From assembly GCA_026197075.1 (NCBI GenBank), contig JAPHQV010000010.1, positions 53,404-117,403 on the forward strand: 64,000 nt of DNA, in the 5' to 3' direction. Below are positions 1 through 9,469 of this stretch, piece by piece. Under the pieces are notes generated by a model, which worked only from the letters and a program-made list of their open reading frames with translations, was not told the origin of the DNA and made no database searches. The translations under genes and the position numbers were made by a program. Origin of the DNA: Gammaproteobacteria bacterium (GTDB lineage Bacteria; Pseudomonadota; Gammaproteobacteria; DSM-19610). The first letter of the stretch is position 1. Every line of letters begins with the position of its first letter.

Positions 1-497
1 ACGGCCACGACCTGGTGAAGCTGGAGGTACTGGGCGACGAAAAGACCCTGTTCCCCGACATCGTACAGACCCTGGCCGCCGCCGAGACGCTGATCGCGGA
101 TGGCTTCAAGGTCATGGTCTACACCAATGATGACCCCATCATCGCCAAACGCTTCGAGGAGATGGGCTGTGTCGCGGTGATGCCGCTGGCGGCCCCCATC
201 GGCTCCGGGCTGGGCATCCGCAACCCCTACAACATCCGCACCATCGTCGAGAACGCCGGCGTGCCCATCCTGGTGGACGCCGGCGTGGGCTGCGCCTCCG
301 ACGCCGCCATCGCCATGGAACTGGGCTGCGATGGTGTACTGATGAACACCGCCATCGCGGGCGCGCAGAATCCCGTGCTCATGGCCTCGGCCATGAAGAA
401 GGCCATCGAGGCCGGGCGCGAGTCCTTCCTGGCCGGGCGCATTCCGCGCAAGCGCTTCGCCAGTGCGTCCTCGCCGCTGGAAGGGACGTTTTTCTAG
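1..497 (+). CDS. thiG: Thiazole synthase ThiG, C-terminal part (5' end outside window)
   Basis: The reading frame is open from the first base and ends at TAG 495-497, giving about 164 C-terminal residues. ThiG builds the thiazole phosphate ring of thiamine from deoxyxylulose phosphate, dehydroglycine and ThiS thiocarboxylate in the cytoplasm. The visible part holds the VKLEVLGD segment, whose lysine is the family's Schiff-base residue, then the GSGLGIRNP and [11 protein letters not shown] segments that form phosphate-binding loops of the TIM barrel, and [11 protein letters not shown]. The end is intact. A REP-like repeat follows 30 bp downstream. The family assignment is secure; the upstream operon context is not visible. 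Confidence 0.95.
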   Translation, partial: GHDLVKLEVLGDEKTLFPDIVQTLAAAETLIADGFKVMVYTNDDPIIAKRFEEMGCVAVMPLAAPIGSGLGIRNPYNIRTIVENAGVPILVDAGVGCASDAAIAMELGCDGVLMNTAIAGAQNPVLMASAMKKAIEAGRESFLAGRIPRKRFASASSPLEGTFF

Positions 498-527
498 CAG
501 ACGGCGCGACCCTGGGGATACCTGCCC

Positions 528-657
528 TGTAGGAGCGGCCTCTGGCCGCGAACGGGATGTGCCGCGACGGTTCGCGGCCAGAGGCCGCTCCTACAAGGGT
601 GTGACATCTTTGTTGCGGTTCCTGCCACGACCTTCGCGGCCAGAGGCCGCTCCTACG
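528..657. repeat. REP-like inverted repeat cluster, three half-units
   Basis: Three copies of a roughly 24-base unit with core GGAGCGGCCTCTGGCCGCG lie here: one forward (528-552) and two in reverse orientation (about 571-595 and 633-657). Forward and reverse units pair into long hairpins. The same unit recurs at 1656-1768, 19882-19950, 28458-28526 and as a half copy at 37861-37875, always between genes, as expected of a REP/BIME family. Confidence 0.9.
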
Positions 658-677
658 AAATGCTTGCCGGGAGATTC

Positions 678-1640
678 ATGGAGATCCTCTATTTTCTAAA
701 TCGCGCCAAGCCCATCGTCCTCAATAGACTGGAGGAACTGCCCGCCGAGGGCTTCGTGTGGCTGGACCTGATACGCGGCGAGGATCCGGACTGGCCGATG
801 CTGGTGCAAAGGCTCACGGGCGCCAGTATCCACGAACGCCATGTGCGCGACGCCGACAACCTCCAGCATCCTTCCTATTACGATTCCACCCGCGATTACG
901 AAATGCTGGTGTTCCGTGGCCTGGCCGCCACCGACGACGACCAGCCACTGACCAGCCGGCCCACGGTCATCTTTCTCTTCGACCGCCTGCTGGTCACCGT
1001 TCGCGCGGCGGAGAGCCGTTCCATTCCGCTCACCAAGGACCGGCTGCAGAACACCCAGGGACGCATCCCCCAGCGACAGGTCGGACTGATGCACCTGATC
1101 CTCAATGCCCTGGTGGACCGTTTCCTGGAACTGCGCGAACCCCTGTCTTTGCAGTTGGAGACCTGGCGCCTGCACCTGCTCGATCCGAGCCACCCCTTCG
1201 ATGACTGGATGACGCTGATGGACCACCGATACCAGCTGCGTACCCTGGAGATGCTGTGCGAGGAACAGGAAGACGCCATCATCCAGTGGCGCGACAACAC
1301 CGATATCGAAATGGATGATCACCTGCAGGTGCGCTACAACGACCTGCTGGAGCACATCCGCCGCGTCACCCGCTTTGCCGCCGAGCAACAGAGTTCCATC
1401 GAGTCCCTGGTGCAGTTGCATTTCTCCGCCGTGGCGCACCGCACCAACGAGATCATGCGGGTGCTGACCATCCTCTCCGCCATCTTCCTGCCCCTGAGCC
1501 TGATCGCAGGCATCTATGGCATGAATTTCGAGCGCATGCCGGAGTTGGGCTTCGAGTATGGCTACTTCATGGTACTGGGCGGCATGCTGGTCCTGGCGCT
1601 GGGCATGCTGGCGCTGTTCAAGTGGAAGCGCTGGTTCTAG
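678..1640 (+). CDS. CorA-family divalent cation transporter
   Basis: This 320-residue protein is a CorA-type (2-TM-GxN) inner-membrane channel for Mg2+ or another divalent cation, possibly the Zn2+-type ZntB branch. A long, helix-rich cytoplasmic domain fills residues 1-255. The first membrane helix follows, then the diagnostic GMN motif at about 281-283 with MPEL just after it, then the last membrane helix and a basic tail (KWKRW). I chose ATG 678 because GGGAG lies 6 bases upstream; an in-frame ATG at 660 sits almost in the repeat. The gene is flanked on both sides by REP clusters and looks like a single transcription unit. Substrate is not decidable from sequence. Confidence 0.9.
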   Translation: MEILYFLNRAKPIVLNRLEELPAEGFVWLDLIRGEDPDWPMLVQRLTGASIHERHVRDADNLQHPSYYDSTRDYEMLVFRGLAATDDDQPLTSRPTVIFLFDRLLVTVRAAESRSIPLTKDRLQNTQGRIPQRQVGLMHLILNALVDRFLELREPLSLQLETWRLHLLDPSHPFDDWMTLMDHRYQLRTLEMLCEEQEDAIIQWRDNTDIEMDDHLQVRYNDLLEHIRRVTRFAAEQQSSIESLVQLHFSAVAHRTNEIMRVLTILSAIFLPLSLIAGIYGMNFERMPELGFEYGYFMVLGGMLVLALGMLALFKWKRWF

Positions 1641-1655
1641 AAGTGGCATCAACCC

Positions 1656-1768
1656 TGTAGGAGCGGCCTCTGGCCGCGAACCGGGGGTGCCACGACCTTC
1701 GCGGCCAGAGGCCGCTCCTACAGGGGGTCGGTGCCGCAATTGTTCGCGGCCAGAGGCCGCTCCTACGG
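1656..1768. repeat. REP-like inverted repeat cluster
   Basis: One forward unit (about 1656-1680) and two reverse units (about 1698-1722 and 1743-1768) of the same REP family as at 528-657. The last unit overlaps the 3' end of the mscS-type gene on the minus strand: the stop codon of that gene (complement of CTA, 1763-1765) lies inside the repeat. Confidence 0.9.
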
Positions 1769-3043
1769 GCTCATGTCGTCTGGCATCTTCTTGATATAGA
1801 GGTCGCGCTGCGGGAAGGGGATGGTGATACCGGCCTCCTTGAAGCGGCGCCAGATACCCAGGTTGATATCGGAACGCACGCTGCCGAGCCCGCTCTGGGG
1901 ATCGGCGACCCATACCCGCACCTCCAGATGGATGCCGTTGTCACCGAACTCCAGCAGGCGGCACACGGACGGAGGATCGGTCAGCACGCGCGGATGCTCG
2001 ACGGCCGCCTCCAGCATGAGGGCCATGGCCTGCTCGGGATCGTCGCCATAGCTGATGGACACGGGCACCTTCAGGCGGAAGTTCGGATCGCTGTAGCTCC
2101 AGTTGATCACTTCGGTGGTGATCAGGTTCTCATTGGGAATCAGGGTCTCCACCCCGTCACGATCACGCACCACCACGTAGCGGGCATGCAGTTCCTGCAC
2201 CCAGCCGAACTTGGTGCCGACGCTGATCACGTCGCCGGGGCGGATGGAGCGATCGAATACCAGGATGAAGCCGCTGATGAAGTTACTGGCGATGCGCTGC
2301 AGGCCAAAACCAAGACCGACGCCGAGGGCACCACCGAACACGGTCAGGGCGGTCAAATCGATGCCCACGGCATTGAGGCCGATCAGGATGGCCACGGTAA
2401 TGAGCACGACCTTGCTGACCTTGGACAGGCCGGCCGCCACGCCGGCGCTCAGATGCGCGGACCCTGCCACACGCCGATCGATGACGCTGGACAACCACAT
2501 GGCCAGCAACAGCAGCAGTGCCAACAGCAGCAACAGCTTGACGATGGCGAGCAGGGAGATGCGCACGGTTCCCAGGTTGAAGGCCAGGCCTTCCATGGCC
2601 TGCAACACGCCCGGCAGCCAATCCAGGAGGTGCAGGGCCACCACCAGCCAGATGCCGGTGCTGATGATGTGCTCCCAGGCCTTCACCAGCGGGCCACTGC
2701 GGAAACCCTTGCGCAACACATACACCAGGATGCGGATGATGGCCAGGGACACCAGCAGCGGCACGGCGAGATCCAGCGCCCAGACCGCGTACCCCAGGGC
2801 TGCCACGGCTTCGCGGTTCAGCAGCACCACCAGCAGCATGCTGAACGGAAAGGCGATGCGCTGCACGGCGCGCAGGGTCATGCGGCGCACGCCCGTTGTA
2901 TCCGCACCACCGAGACGACCCAGGGCCCGGTGCACCAGGCCCGCCACGCCGGCGGCCAGCAGCAGGGCCAGCAGTTGTGGCACCAGGTCACGCGGCTGGA
3001 GATCAGCCAGTGCCGTCAACCATGCCTGCCAGATTTCCACCAT
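1763..3043 (-). CDS. MscS-family mechanosensitive ion channel
   Basis: A 426-residue inner-membrane protein of the MscS superfamily, which opens under membrane tension to release osmolytes. Several hydrophobic helices occupy residues 1-180. The pore-helix and beta domain follow, with GVGLGFGLQ and the segment DRSIRPGDVI typical of the family, and then the soluble alpha/beta vestibule. It is longer than the 286-residue E. coli MscS, having extra N-terminal membrane helices as in YbdG/YnaI-type proteins. The stop codon is contributed by a REP unit. It sits 66 bp downstream of tamB on the same strand, so it may be read from the tam promoter. Confidence 0.93.
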   Translation of the reverse strand: MVEIWQAWLTALADLQPRDLVPQLLALLLAAGVAGLVHRALGRLGGADTTGVRRMTLRAVQRIAFPFSMLLVVLLNREAVAALGYAVWALDLAVPLLVSLAIIRILVYVLRKGFRSGPLVKAWEHIISTGIWLVVALHLLDWLPGVLQAMEGLAFNLGTVRISLLAIVKLLLLLALLLLLAMWLSSVIDRRVAGSAHLSAGVAAGLSKVSKVVLITVAILIGLNAVGIDLTALTVFGGALGVGLGFGLQRIASNFISGFILVFDRSIRPGDVISVGTKFGWVQELHARYVVVRDRDGVETLIPNENLITTEVINWSYSDPNFRLKVPVSISYGDDPEQAMALMLEAAVEHPRVLTDPPSVCRLLEFGDNGIHLEVRVWVADPQSGLGSVRSDINLGIWRRFKEAGITIPFPQRDLYIKKMPDDMSP

Positions 3044-3108
3044 TCATCATTCCTCATTCAAGGATGCAAGGATGCTTTGCTTTATTCGTCATGCCGGCGC
3101 ATGACGGA

Positions 3109-6100
3109 TTAATCCAGGCTGAACAGCAGGTCCGCACCGCTTTCCGCACCGGTCTCGGTCTGCAGGGTCCAGCGGCGACTCATCTGGTAGCGCACCCGGA
3201 AGGTGCTGACCGGCTCCAGCAGGCCCACACTGTACTGTACATACAGGCGCGGTGACAGGTACTTGCCCACCAGCAACGCGGCTTCCTCTAAGCCCGCGCC
3301 ACTGCCACCGATCTCCACCTCGTCGAAGCCGAAGGTCTCACCGATCTGCGCCGCCAGCAGGCCACCGCCACCCAGGCCGAGGGCGGAGGCGGCCTGCATC
3401 ATACTCGCCCCCTCCGCGTCGCTGGCCTGCTGCATGGGACGGCCGAACAACAGATAGGACAGGGTGTCCGACTCGGACATGGCCGGATCGGAATAGAGCG
3501 ACAGCACGGGGTCACGCAATTGCCCGCCGACACGGATGCCGGCGACGATCTCATTCACATGGCGGGCGGCACGGATGTCCAGGCCGGGATTATCCAGGGG
3601 ACTGTCGGTGTACAGCAGCCGGCCGGTCTCGATGCGCAGGTCCTGCCCGTAGGCACGGTAGCGGCCGTCACGGATCGCCAGGGCACCACGTCCCCGGGTG
3701 GGCTGCCCGGGTTCCTCGATCAGCCGCAAGCCACCGTCGATGAAGCCGCGCAGTCCGAATGCGTCGACCTGCACATCCTTGCCTAAGCGCAGCAGCAGGT
3801 TGGCGTGGACGGCCCATGGCGACACCGGCTCGGACTCCACGCCGTTTCCCACCAGCACCACATCGCGCGAGGGTCCCACGGCACCGCTGAAATCCCGGGG
3901 CTGCAGCCGGGCCTGGGGCACCAGCACCTCCCCCGTGAGGTCGACCCGCCGTGGGATTACCTCGAGTTGCAGATCCGGTGTGAACCGCACCTGGTACTCG
4001 GGAATATCCACCACCAGGAAGCGCTCGCCCTGGATACCCAGCTGCAGGCGCCAGTCGGAGCTCTGGGCGTCGCGCAGCAATCCCTCGACGCGCAATTCGC
4101 CCTCGGGGCCGGAACGGGCGCCACCCTGGATGCGAATGCGGGCGGCGTCCTCGGCATCGAGCACCAGGCGCAGATCCTCGAGACGAATGCCCGCGGCCGG
4201 CACCGCAACCTGGCCCTGCTCCAGGCGCAGGCGGCCGGCGATCTGCGGTTCCCGCAGGGGACCCTGCGTGCGTAGATCGATCATCAGGTGGCCGCGCACT
4301 CCTTCCACTTCCCCGGTGAAGGCCTCTACCAGGGCCAGTTCGCGCAGTTCGCCGCGCAGACCACCGCTCAGTTGCGCTGCCTGGCTGCCAATGCCGGTAA
4401 CCACCCAGTCTCCCTGCAGGCGATCATTGCCGGCCAGGGACAGCTCCAACCCCAGCTCGGCCCGGTCGTTCTTCAGATGACCTTCCAATCGGCCACCCCC
4501 GAATTCCAGCACCTGGTCCTCCACCTGGCCGAGGCGTAGCTGTCCCGGCGACAGGGTTGCCTGCAGGCGGCCTTCGACGGGCCCGAAATCGGGACCCAAC
4601 CGCGCCTGCAACCGGGCATCCAGCTGACCTTGCACCTGGCGTCCCGGCGGCAGCAGGAATTCCAGCCAGGCCAGGGGCAGACGCTCCATACCCAGCTCCG
4701 TGGTCCAGCCCTGCTCCCGGTCTCCCTCCCCGGTGAGACAAAGCGCCGCCGTCTCGCGCTGCCAGCACAGGGTTTCGAGGCGCCCCCCCGTGGCACTGGC
4801 CTGCAGGCCGGCGGGCTGGAGCAGTGACCAGGCGCCCAGGGGCTCCTGCCGCCAGTCCGCCTGCAGGATCCGGCCCTGCCATTGCGCCTCCCGCCAACGG
4901 CCCGCCAGGACCAGGTCCAGGGCGGCATCGCTGCACCGGGCCGCCAGTTCCAGGCGGTGATCCGCCGCGGTGCCCTGGACGCCCGCCGTCAGGCTGGCCA
5001 GGGTTTCAGCGCCATGACGCAGTTCCATGGCCTCGAGCCGGAGGTCCCAGCGGCCCTGGATATCCCAGTCCAGGTCCAGCGCCAACCTCTCGACGGCCTG
5101 GCGCTCCCAGGCCAGCCCGGCGCCCTCCAGGCGGGCCTGCAAGCGTGGCTGCTGGCGCGGGCCCTTCGCCTGCCCGCTGCCGACCAGGCGTCCCTGCCCT
5201 CCGGGCAGCAGCTCGGCGAGATCAGGGATGTCCAACGTCCAGTTCGCCCGCCATTGCTCACCCAGCGAACCCTGCAAGGCCAGGCGCCCCTGCCCGGAGC
5301 GCAATTCCAGGTCCTCCACCGCCAGCTGCTCGCCCTGCTGAATCAGCAGGCCCTGGCCCTGCAGGGCCTGGCCGCGCAATTCTCCCTCCAGCCCCTGAAG
5401 TTGCAGGCGGTTGTGCAACCGCTCTCCACGCAGGCTGCCCGTGGCTTGCACGGTCGCGGCCAGCCGGCCCGGCCAGTCGGGGTACCAGGCACCGGGGTTG
5501 ATCCCATCCATCGCCAGCGTCAGATCCCAGCCCGGTTCCGGCTGCCAGCGCAGCTCCCCCTGACCGCGCACCGTCCCGTCCAGCAGGTCGAGGCGCAGTT
5601 CGGCAAGGCGCATGCCTTCCCGGTCGCCGTCGCCTTCCAGGAGCAGGTCCAGCTCGCCCCGGTCCTGGACCTGCAGCAGGCCCGCCAGCCGGTAGCGCCA
5701 GGCCGCCGGGGTGCCCGACCAGTCCAGCTCGCCGCGCGGGCTCAGGGCCAGGGGAGCCGCCGGCAGGGGCGGCCAGCGCAGCGCCTGCCAGGCGAGGTGG
5801 AGCTCACTGAAACCGCCATACACCCCTTGCCCCTGCGCTTCCAGCACACCACCGCCGTCCACCTGTTCCAGGCGCGCCTCCTCCAGTACCCAGCCATCCC
5901 CGGTATCGCGAGCCCGGGCCGACAGCCGCAGGGGGTAGAGCTCCCCGGCGCCGGCATCGGTAGACAGTTCCGTGCGCAGCTCGGCCTGGCGCAGATCGCC
6001 TTCGGCCTGCAGGTCCGCGGCCAGAAGCAGCGTCGGTGCGTCACGGGAAAAACGTTGCAGGGACACTTCCGGCACCTGCAGGGCCAGGGACCAGGTCAGG

Positions 6101-6834
6101 GCGCCGAAGGGTTCACGGACCTGCAGCTGCAGGTTCGCGGGCGCCGGCTCCAGCACCTGGTAGTCGAGGCGCAAGTGGCGCCAGTCGCCCGTCAGCCGGG
6201 CCTTGCCCTGCAGGGGTTCCAGGGTGGCGACCCGGGCCGACCAGCGCAGGTCGAGGTCGGTTGGGGTATCCGCGCCGAGGCCGATGTCACCGCTGACCTG
6301 CAGGCGTCCCTGCGGGAGCACCAGTTCCAGCACTCCGAGCCGCAGGGACTCCTCCTCCGCACGCGCCTCCAGGTGAATATGGTCGAGTTGCAGCAGGGGC
6401 TCGCCCAGGCGCTCGATCTTCACCTCGCGGATGTCCAGGCTGCCGATGCGCACGCCCAGGGGCAGGCTCAGACCCGGGGTGATGGGGCCGGCCTCTTCAT
6501 TCGTTGCCCCGCTCCCAGGCCCCAGTTCCAGCGCCACGCCCTGCACGCGCAGTTCGAGGATATCCAGGGTGCCGCGCAGCAGGGCCTGTGGGCGCCAGTC
6601 GAAATACAACTCCTCGACGGCATGGCGCTGGCCATTGCGCGCATATCGAAACCCTGTCACCCGCACCGGCCCCAGCCAGCGGCCTTCCAGTTCCCGCACC
6701 TGCATATCACCGGGGACATAGGTGCGCGCCACCTGCCAGGCCAGCTGCAAACCGAGCGGGGTGGCCAGCAACAGATAGATACCGCCGCACAACAGCAGCA
6801 GGAAGCTGATGGCACGCCAGTGCCGGCGCATCAC
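3109..6834 (-). CDS. tamB: Translocation and assembly module protein TamB
   Basis: A 1241-residue periplasm-spanning protein. An N-terminal signal anchor (about residues 8-25, FLLLLCGGIYLLLA) holds it in the inner membrane. The body is a long repetitive beta-structure rich in G-x-L/L-x-L strands, and the C-terminal DUF490 domain (about 900-1241) has the usual LLFGRP and LSPRLYVQY segments. TamB works with TamA in outer-membrane protein insertion and lipid transport between the membranes. Its ATG overlaps the tamA stop by 4 bp, so the pair is translationally coupled. Length is close to the family norm (about 1260). Confidence 0.95.
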   Translation of the reverse strand: MMRRHWRAISFLLLLCGGIYLLLATPLGLQLAWQVARTYVPGDMQVRELEGRWLGPVRVTGFRYARNGQRHAVEELYFDWRPQALLRGTLDILELRVQGVALELGPGSGATNEEAGPITPGLSLPLGVRIGSLDIREVKIERLGEPLLQLDHIHLEARAEEESLRLGVLELVLPQGRLQVSGDIGLGADTPTDLDLRWSARVATLEPLQGKARLTGDWRHLRLDYQVLEPAPANLQLQVREPFGALTWSLALQVPEVSLQRFSRDAPTLLLAADLQAEGDLRQAELRTELSTDAGAGELYPLRLSARARDTGDGWVLEEARLEQVDGGGVLEAQGQGVYGGFSELHLAWQALRWPPLPAAPLALSPRGELDWSGTPAAWRYRLAGLLQVQDRGELDLLLEGDGDREGMRLAELRLDLLDGTVRGQGELRWQPEPGWDLTLAMDGINPGAWYPDWPGRLAATVQATGSLRGERLHNRLQLQGLEGELRGQALQGQGLLIQQGEQLAVEDLELRSGQGRLALQGSLGEQWRANWTLDIPDLAELLPGGQGRLVGSGQAKGPRQQPRLQARLEGAGLAWERQAVERLALDLDWDIQGRWDLRLEAMELRHGAETLASLTAGVQGTAADHRLELAARCSDAALDLVLAGRWREAQWQGRILQADWRQEPLGAWSLLQPAGLQASATGGRLETLCWQRETAALCLTGEGDREQGWTTELGMERLPLAWLEFLLPPGRQVQGQLDARLQARLGPDFGPVEGRLQATLSPGQLRLGQVEDQVLEFGGGRLEGHLKNDRAELGLELSLAGNDRLQGDWVVTGIGSQAAQLSGGLRGELRELALVEAFTGEVEGVRGHLMIDLRTQGPLREPQIAGRLRLEQGQVAVPAAGIRLEDLRLVLDAEDAARIRIQGGARSGPEGELRVEGLLRDAQSSDWRLQLGIQGERFLVVDIPEYQVRFTPDLQLEVIPRRVDLTGEVLVPQARLQPRDFSGAVGPSRDVVLVGNGVESEPVSPWAVHANLLLRLGKDVQVDAFGLRGFIDGGLRLIEEPGQPTRGRGALAIRDGRYRAYGQDLRIETGRLLYTDSPLDNPGLDIRAARHVNEIVAGIRVGGQLRDPVLSLYSDPAMSESDTLSYLLFGRPMQQASDAEGASMMQAASALGLGGGGLLAAQIGETFGFDEVEIGGSGAGLEEAALLVGKYLSPRLYVQYSVGLLEPVSTFRVRYQMSRRWTLQTETGAESGADLLFSLD

Positions 6835-8582
6835 AGGTCCGGCCCCAGGGTCAGGTGCAAGCGCCAGGGGTTGCCGTCCTCGCTCAGGGCCGTGGCCAGG
6901 TCCACCCGCACCAGGCCGATGGGGGTCTCCCAGCGCAGGCCTGCCCCGACACCCTGCTTGAGGGATTCATCCCAGCGATCGAGGGCGTTGCCCGTGTCGA
7001 AGAACAGGGCCGCACGCCAGTTGCCGCGGATATGCCGTTCCAGCTCCAGGCTGCCCACCACCAGGTAGCGGCCCCCGATCACCTCGCCGCTGGCATCGCG
7101 AGGCCCAAGGCTGTTGTAGTCGTAACCGCGCACACTCTGATCACCGCCGGCGAAGTAGCGGATGCTGGGCGGCAAGCGTTCGAAGTCTTCGGTATAAATG
7201 CCGCCCAGAGTACCGCGGGAGATGAGCCGCAAGTCCTCGCCGAGGGGCATGATCAGCTTGGCATCGACCTGGCTCTGCAGGAAGCTCACATCGGACAGCG
7301 CACCCTCCTGCGCACCCTTGAGGTCGAGCTGCAGGCGCGCGCCACGTGCCGCGATCAGGCGCTCGCGCCCCCACACCCGCTGCATATTGATGCCCGGCAT
7401 GAGCAGGGCGGTGTTCTCGTCGGTGAGGCCGATGGTGAAATCTTCCTGCTGGAAGGTGAGGGACAGCACCCGCCGCCAGCGTTTCCACAGGACACTGTGG
7501 CTGGCGCCCAGCACATACTGTTTACTCTCCGCGTCGCGGATATCCTCGCGACCATAGAGACTATGGAATTCCAGGAAATCGGACTGGGGGCGGGCCAGGA
7601 GGGGGATGCGGTAGCGGCCGGTGACGGTTTCACGGATTTCCGACACCCGGTACTCGGCGCCCATCTGGTGACCGGAACGGTTGAGGCGCCGGTTCTCCCA
7701 GCCGAGGCGAAAACGCGCTCCCGTGTCGGTGCCATAGCCGATCCCGGCGGTGTACTTGTTGGGACGGCGCGGCGTCAGCTCGACACTGACGGGGATACGT
7801 CGATCCTGCGCCTGGTCGCGTTCGGGCTGCACCTGCACGCGCGCGAAATAGTCGCTGTCCTCCAGGCTCCGTTGCAGGTCCAGCAACTGGCGGGTGCTGT
7901 ATTCGGCGCCGGGCTCGAACCGTACATAGGCCTGCAGCAACTCCTCCCTGAGGTTGCCACCCTGGAAGCTCACCGCCCCCAGTTCGTAGCGCACCCCCGT
8001 TTCCAGCACCAGCACGACCCGCGCGCGGTTGCGGTCCACGTCCACTTCCAGGCGATGGGTACTGTAACGGGCATCGAGGTAGCCAAGGCCCAGGGCCTGC
8101 TGCAGCAGACCGCGACGCGCCTCTTCATAGCGGCTGTGCAGCAGGGGTTGTCCGCGACGCAGGGGCAAGGCATCCAGGGCCGCCTGCAGGCGCGCATCCG
8201 CCTCGCCTTCGCCGCGCAGCCGGACATCCACCTCTTCCAGCTCCACCCGGGGGCCGGGATCGATCACATAGCGGGCCAGCCAGCCATCTCCCTGCTGGCT
8301 CAGCTCCGCCCTTACGCCAACCTGGTAATGACCAAAGGGCTCCAGGGCGGTTTGAATCTCCTCCTCCGCCCGCCCATGCAGGCGGCGGATGCGCAGGGGT
8401 GTAAGCCCCTGCTCCTGGCGCTGCCGTTCCACGCCCAGCAGGGCGCGCACGTTATCCAGCCGCTCGCCTTCCACGCCCTCGATCTGGACGCGCAGGGTCG
8501 TCTCCTGCGCCAATACGAGCATCGGCAGCAGGCAGAGTGCTATCAACCATGTCCAGCGCCACCGGCTCGGTATCAGTTGCAT
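6831..8582 (-). CDS. tamA: Translocation and assembly module outer-membrane protein TamA (Omp85 family)
   Basis: About 583 residues, matching the 577 of E. coli TamA. A signal peptide (LIALCLLPMLVLAQ) is followed by POTRA domains (to about residue 270) and a C-terminal 16-strand Omp85 barrel. The barrel carries ETGVRYELG-type POTRA strands, GGDQSVRGY (the conserved lid-lock VRGY segment) and a terminal strand ending LTLGPDL. I chose ATG 8582 because it starts directly before the signal peptide; the open frame extends upstream to 8714 and ATG 8615 is an alternative. No strong Shine-Dalgarno is visible. It overlaps tamB by 4 bp and diverges from trmB. Confidence 0.94.
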   Translation of the reverse strand: MQLIPSRWRWTWLIALCLLPMLVLAQETTLRVQIEGVEGERLDNVRALLGVERQRQEQGLTPLRIRRLHGRAEEEIQTALEPFGHYQVGVRAELSQQGDGWLARYVIDPGPRVELEEVDVRLRGEGEADARLQAALDALPLRRGQPLLHSRYEEARRGLLQQALGLGYLDARYSTHRLEVDVDRNRARVVLVLETGVRYELGAVSFQGGNLREELLQAYVRFEPGAEYSTRQLLDLQRSLEDSDYFARVQVQPERDQAQDRRIPVSVELTPRRPNKYTAGIGYGTDTGARFRLGWENRRLNRSGHQMGAEYRVSEIRETVTGRYRIPLLARPQSDFLEFHSLYGREDIRDAESKQYVLGASHSVLWKRWRRVLSLTFQQEDFTIGLTDENTALLMPGINMQRVWGRERLIAARGARLQLDLKGAQEGALSDVSFLQSQVDAKLIMPLGEDLRLISRGTLGGIYTEDFERLPPSIRYFAGGDQSVRGYDYNSLGPRDASGEVIGGRYLVVGSLELERHIRGNWRAALFFDTGNALDRWDESLKQGVGAGLRWETPIGLVRVDLATALSEDGNPWRLHLTLGPDL

Positions 8583-8696
8583 ATCCGGGAGTATAAATAA
8601 TGGTTGGGTGCGCATGCAGGGAATTGCGTGGCCAATAGGGTTTTGCGTCCAGGCTCCGCTACAATGCCGTCCCGTTCCCTGTCTCACGAGGTCGCC

Positions 8697-9389
8697 GTGA
8701 CCGACCAGCCGCACCGCCGTATCCGCTCCTTCGTTCGCCGCGAGGGCCGCCTGACCGCCGGCCAGCGCCGTGCCCTCGAGGTCCTGTGGCCACTATACGG
8801 CATCGCGACAGAGGATCCCCTCGAACTAAACGGGGAATTCGGGCGTCAGGCGCCGCGCACCCTGGAGATCGGCTTCGGCAATGGGGACAGCCTGGCGCAG
8901 ATGGCGGAGGCGGCGCCGGAGGAGGATTTCCTCGGCATCGAGGTACATCGTCCCGGCATCGGCCACCTGCTGCAGGAGATCGAGGCACGCGGGCTGCGCA
9001 ATGTGCGCGTGATGAACCGGGACGCGGTGGAGGTACTGGAACGGCAGATCCCCGTCGCCAGCCTGGACCGGGTACTGCTGTTCTTTCCCGATCCCTGGCA
9101 CAAGAAGAAACATCACAAGCGGCGCATCCTGCAACCCCGCTTCATCGAACTGCTGGGCCGGGCGCTACGACCGGGCGGACGCTTTCACATGGCCACCGAC
9201 TGGCAGGACTACGCGGAACACATGCGGGCGGAAATGGAGCAGGCGGCACAATTCCGCAATGTCGCGGGACCGGGCCGGTATGCCGAAAAACCCGCCTACC
9301 GTCCCACCACCAAGTTCGAACGCCGCGGCCAGCGCCTCGGCCACGGGGTATGGGACCTGGTGTATGAACGGGTGGAGGAACAGAAATAG
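8697..9389 (+). CDS. trmB: tRNA (guanine-N7-)-methyltransferase TrmB
   Basis: TrmB methylates G46 in the variable loop of tRNAs using S-adenosylmethionine. The 230-residue protein has the SAM-binding segment EIGFGNGDS, the substrate signature FFPDPWHKKKHHKRR at about 129-143, and the TDW motif. Three starts are possible: ATG 8604, ATG 8664 and GTG 8697. I favour GTG 8697 because GAGG lies 5-8 bases upstream and a TACAAT -10-like box at 8660-8665 would place the transcript start downstream of ATG 8664. The stop codon TAG abuts an inverted repeat. Confidence 0.93.
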   Translation: MTDQPHRRIRSFVRREGRLTAGQRRALEVLWPLYGIATEDPLELNGEFGRQAPRTLEIGFGNGDSLAQMAEAAPEEDFLGIEVHRPGIGHLLQEIEARGLRNVRVMNRDAVEVLERQIPVASLDRVLLFFPDPWHKKKHHKRRILQPRFIELLGRALRPGGRFHMATDWQDYAEHMRAEMEQAAQFRNVAGPGRYAEKPAYRPTTKFERRGQRLGHGVWDLVYERVEEQK

Positions 9390-9464
9390 GGGACAGACCC
9401 CATTTTCTCTATGCTGCGGCGGTGTTATTGGTGGAAACCGCAGGAGAAAATGGGGTCTGTCCCC
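9389..9464. repeat. Inverted repeat with GGGGACAGACCCC arms
   Basis: The arms GGGGACAGACCCCATTTTCT (9389-9408) and its exact reverse complement (9445-9464) enclose a 36-base loop, giving a 20-bp perfect stem. It lies between the convergent trmB and sulP genes and begins at the last base of the trmB stop codon. It could act as a transcription barrier for both genes. Sequences of this type are interspersed repeats in many gammaproteobacteria (established knowledge); no other copy is in this window. Confidence 0.85.
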
Positions 9465-9469
9465 AGTGT

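Noticed and set aside
696..1913. 405-codon minus-strand open frame over the CorA-type gene
   Set aside because: Shadow of the GC-rich coding strand; no start signals, composition dominated by Gln/His/Arg, and the plus-strand gene has clear family motifs.
1928..3112. 394-codon plus-strand frame opposite the MscS-type gene
   Set aside because: Shadow, His/Gln-rich; no start signal, and MscS motifs are clear on the other strand.
4882..7068. 728-codon plus-strand frame opposite tamB
   Set aside because: Gln/Arg/Pro-rich shadow of the repetitive tamB strand.
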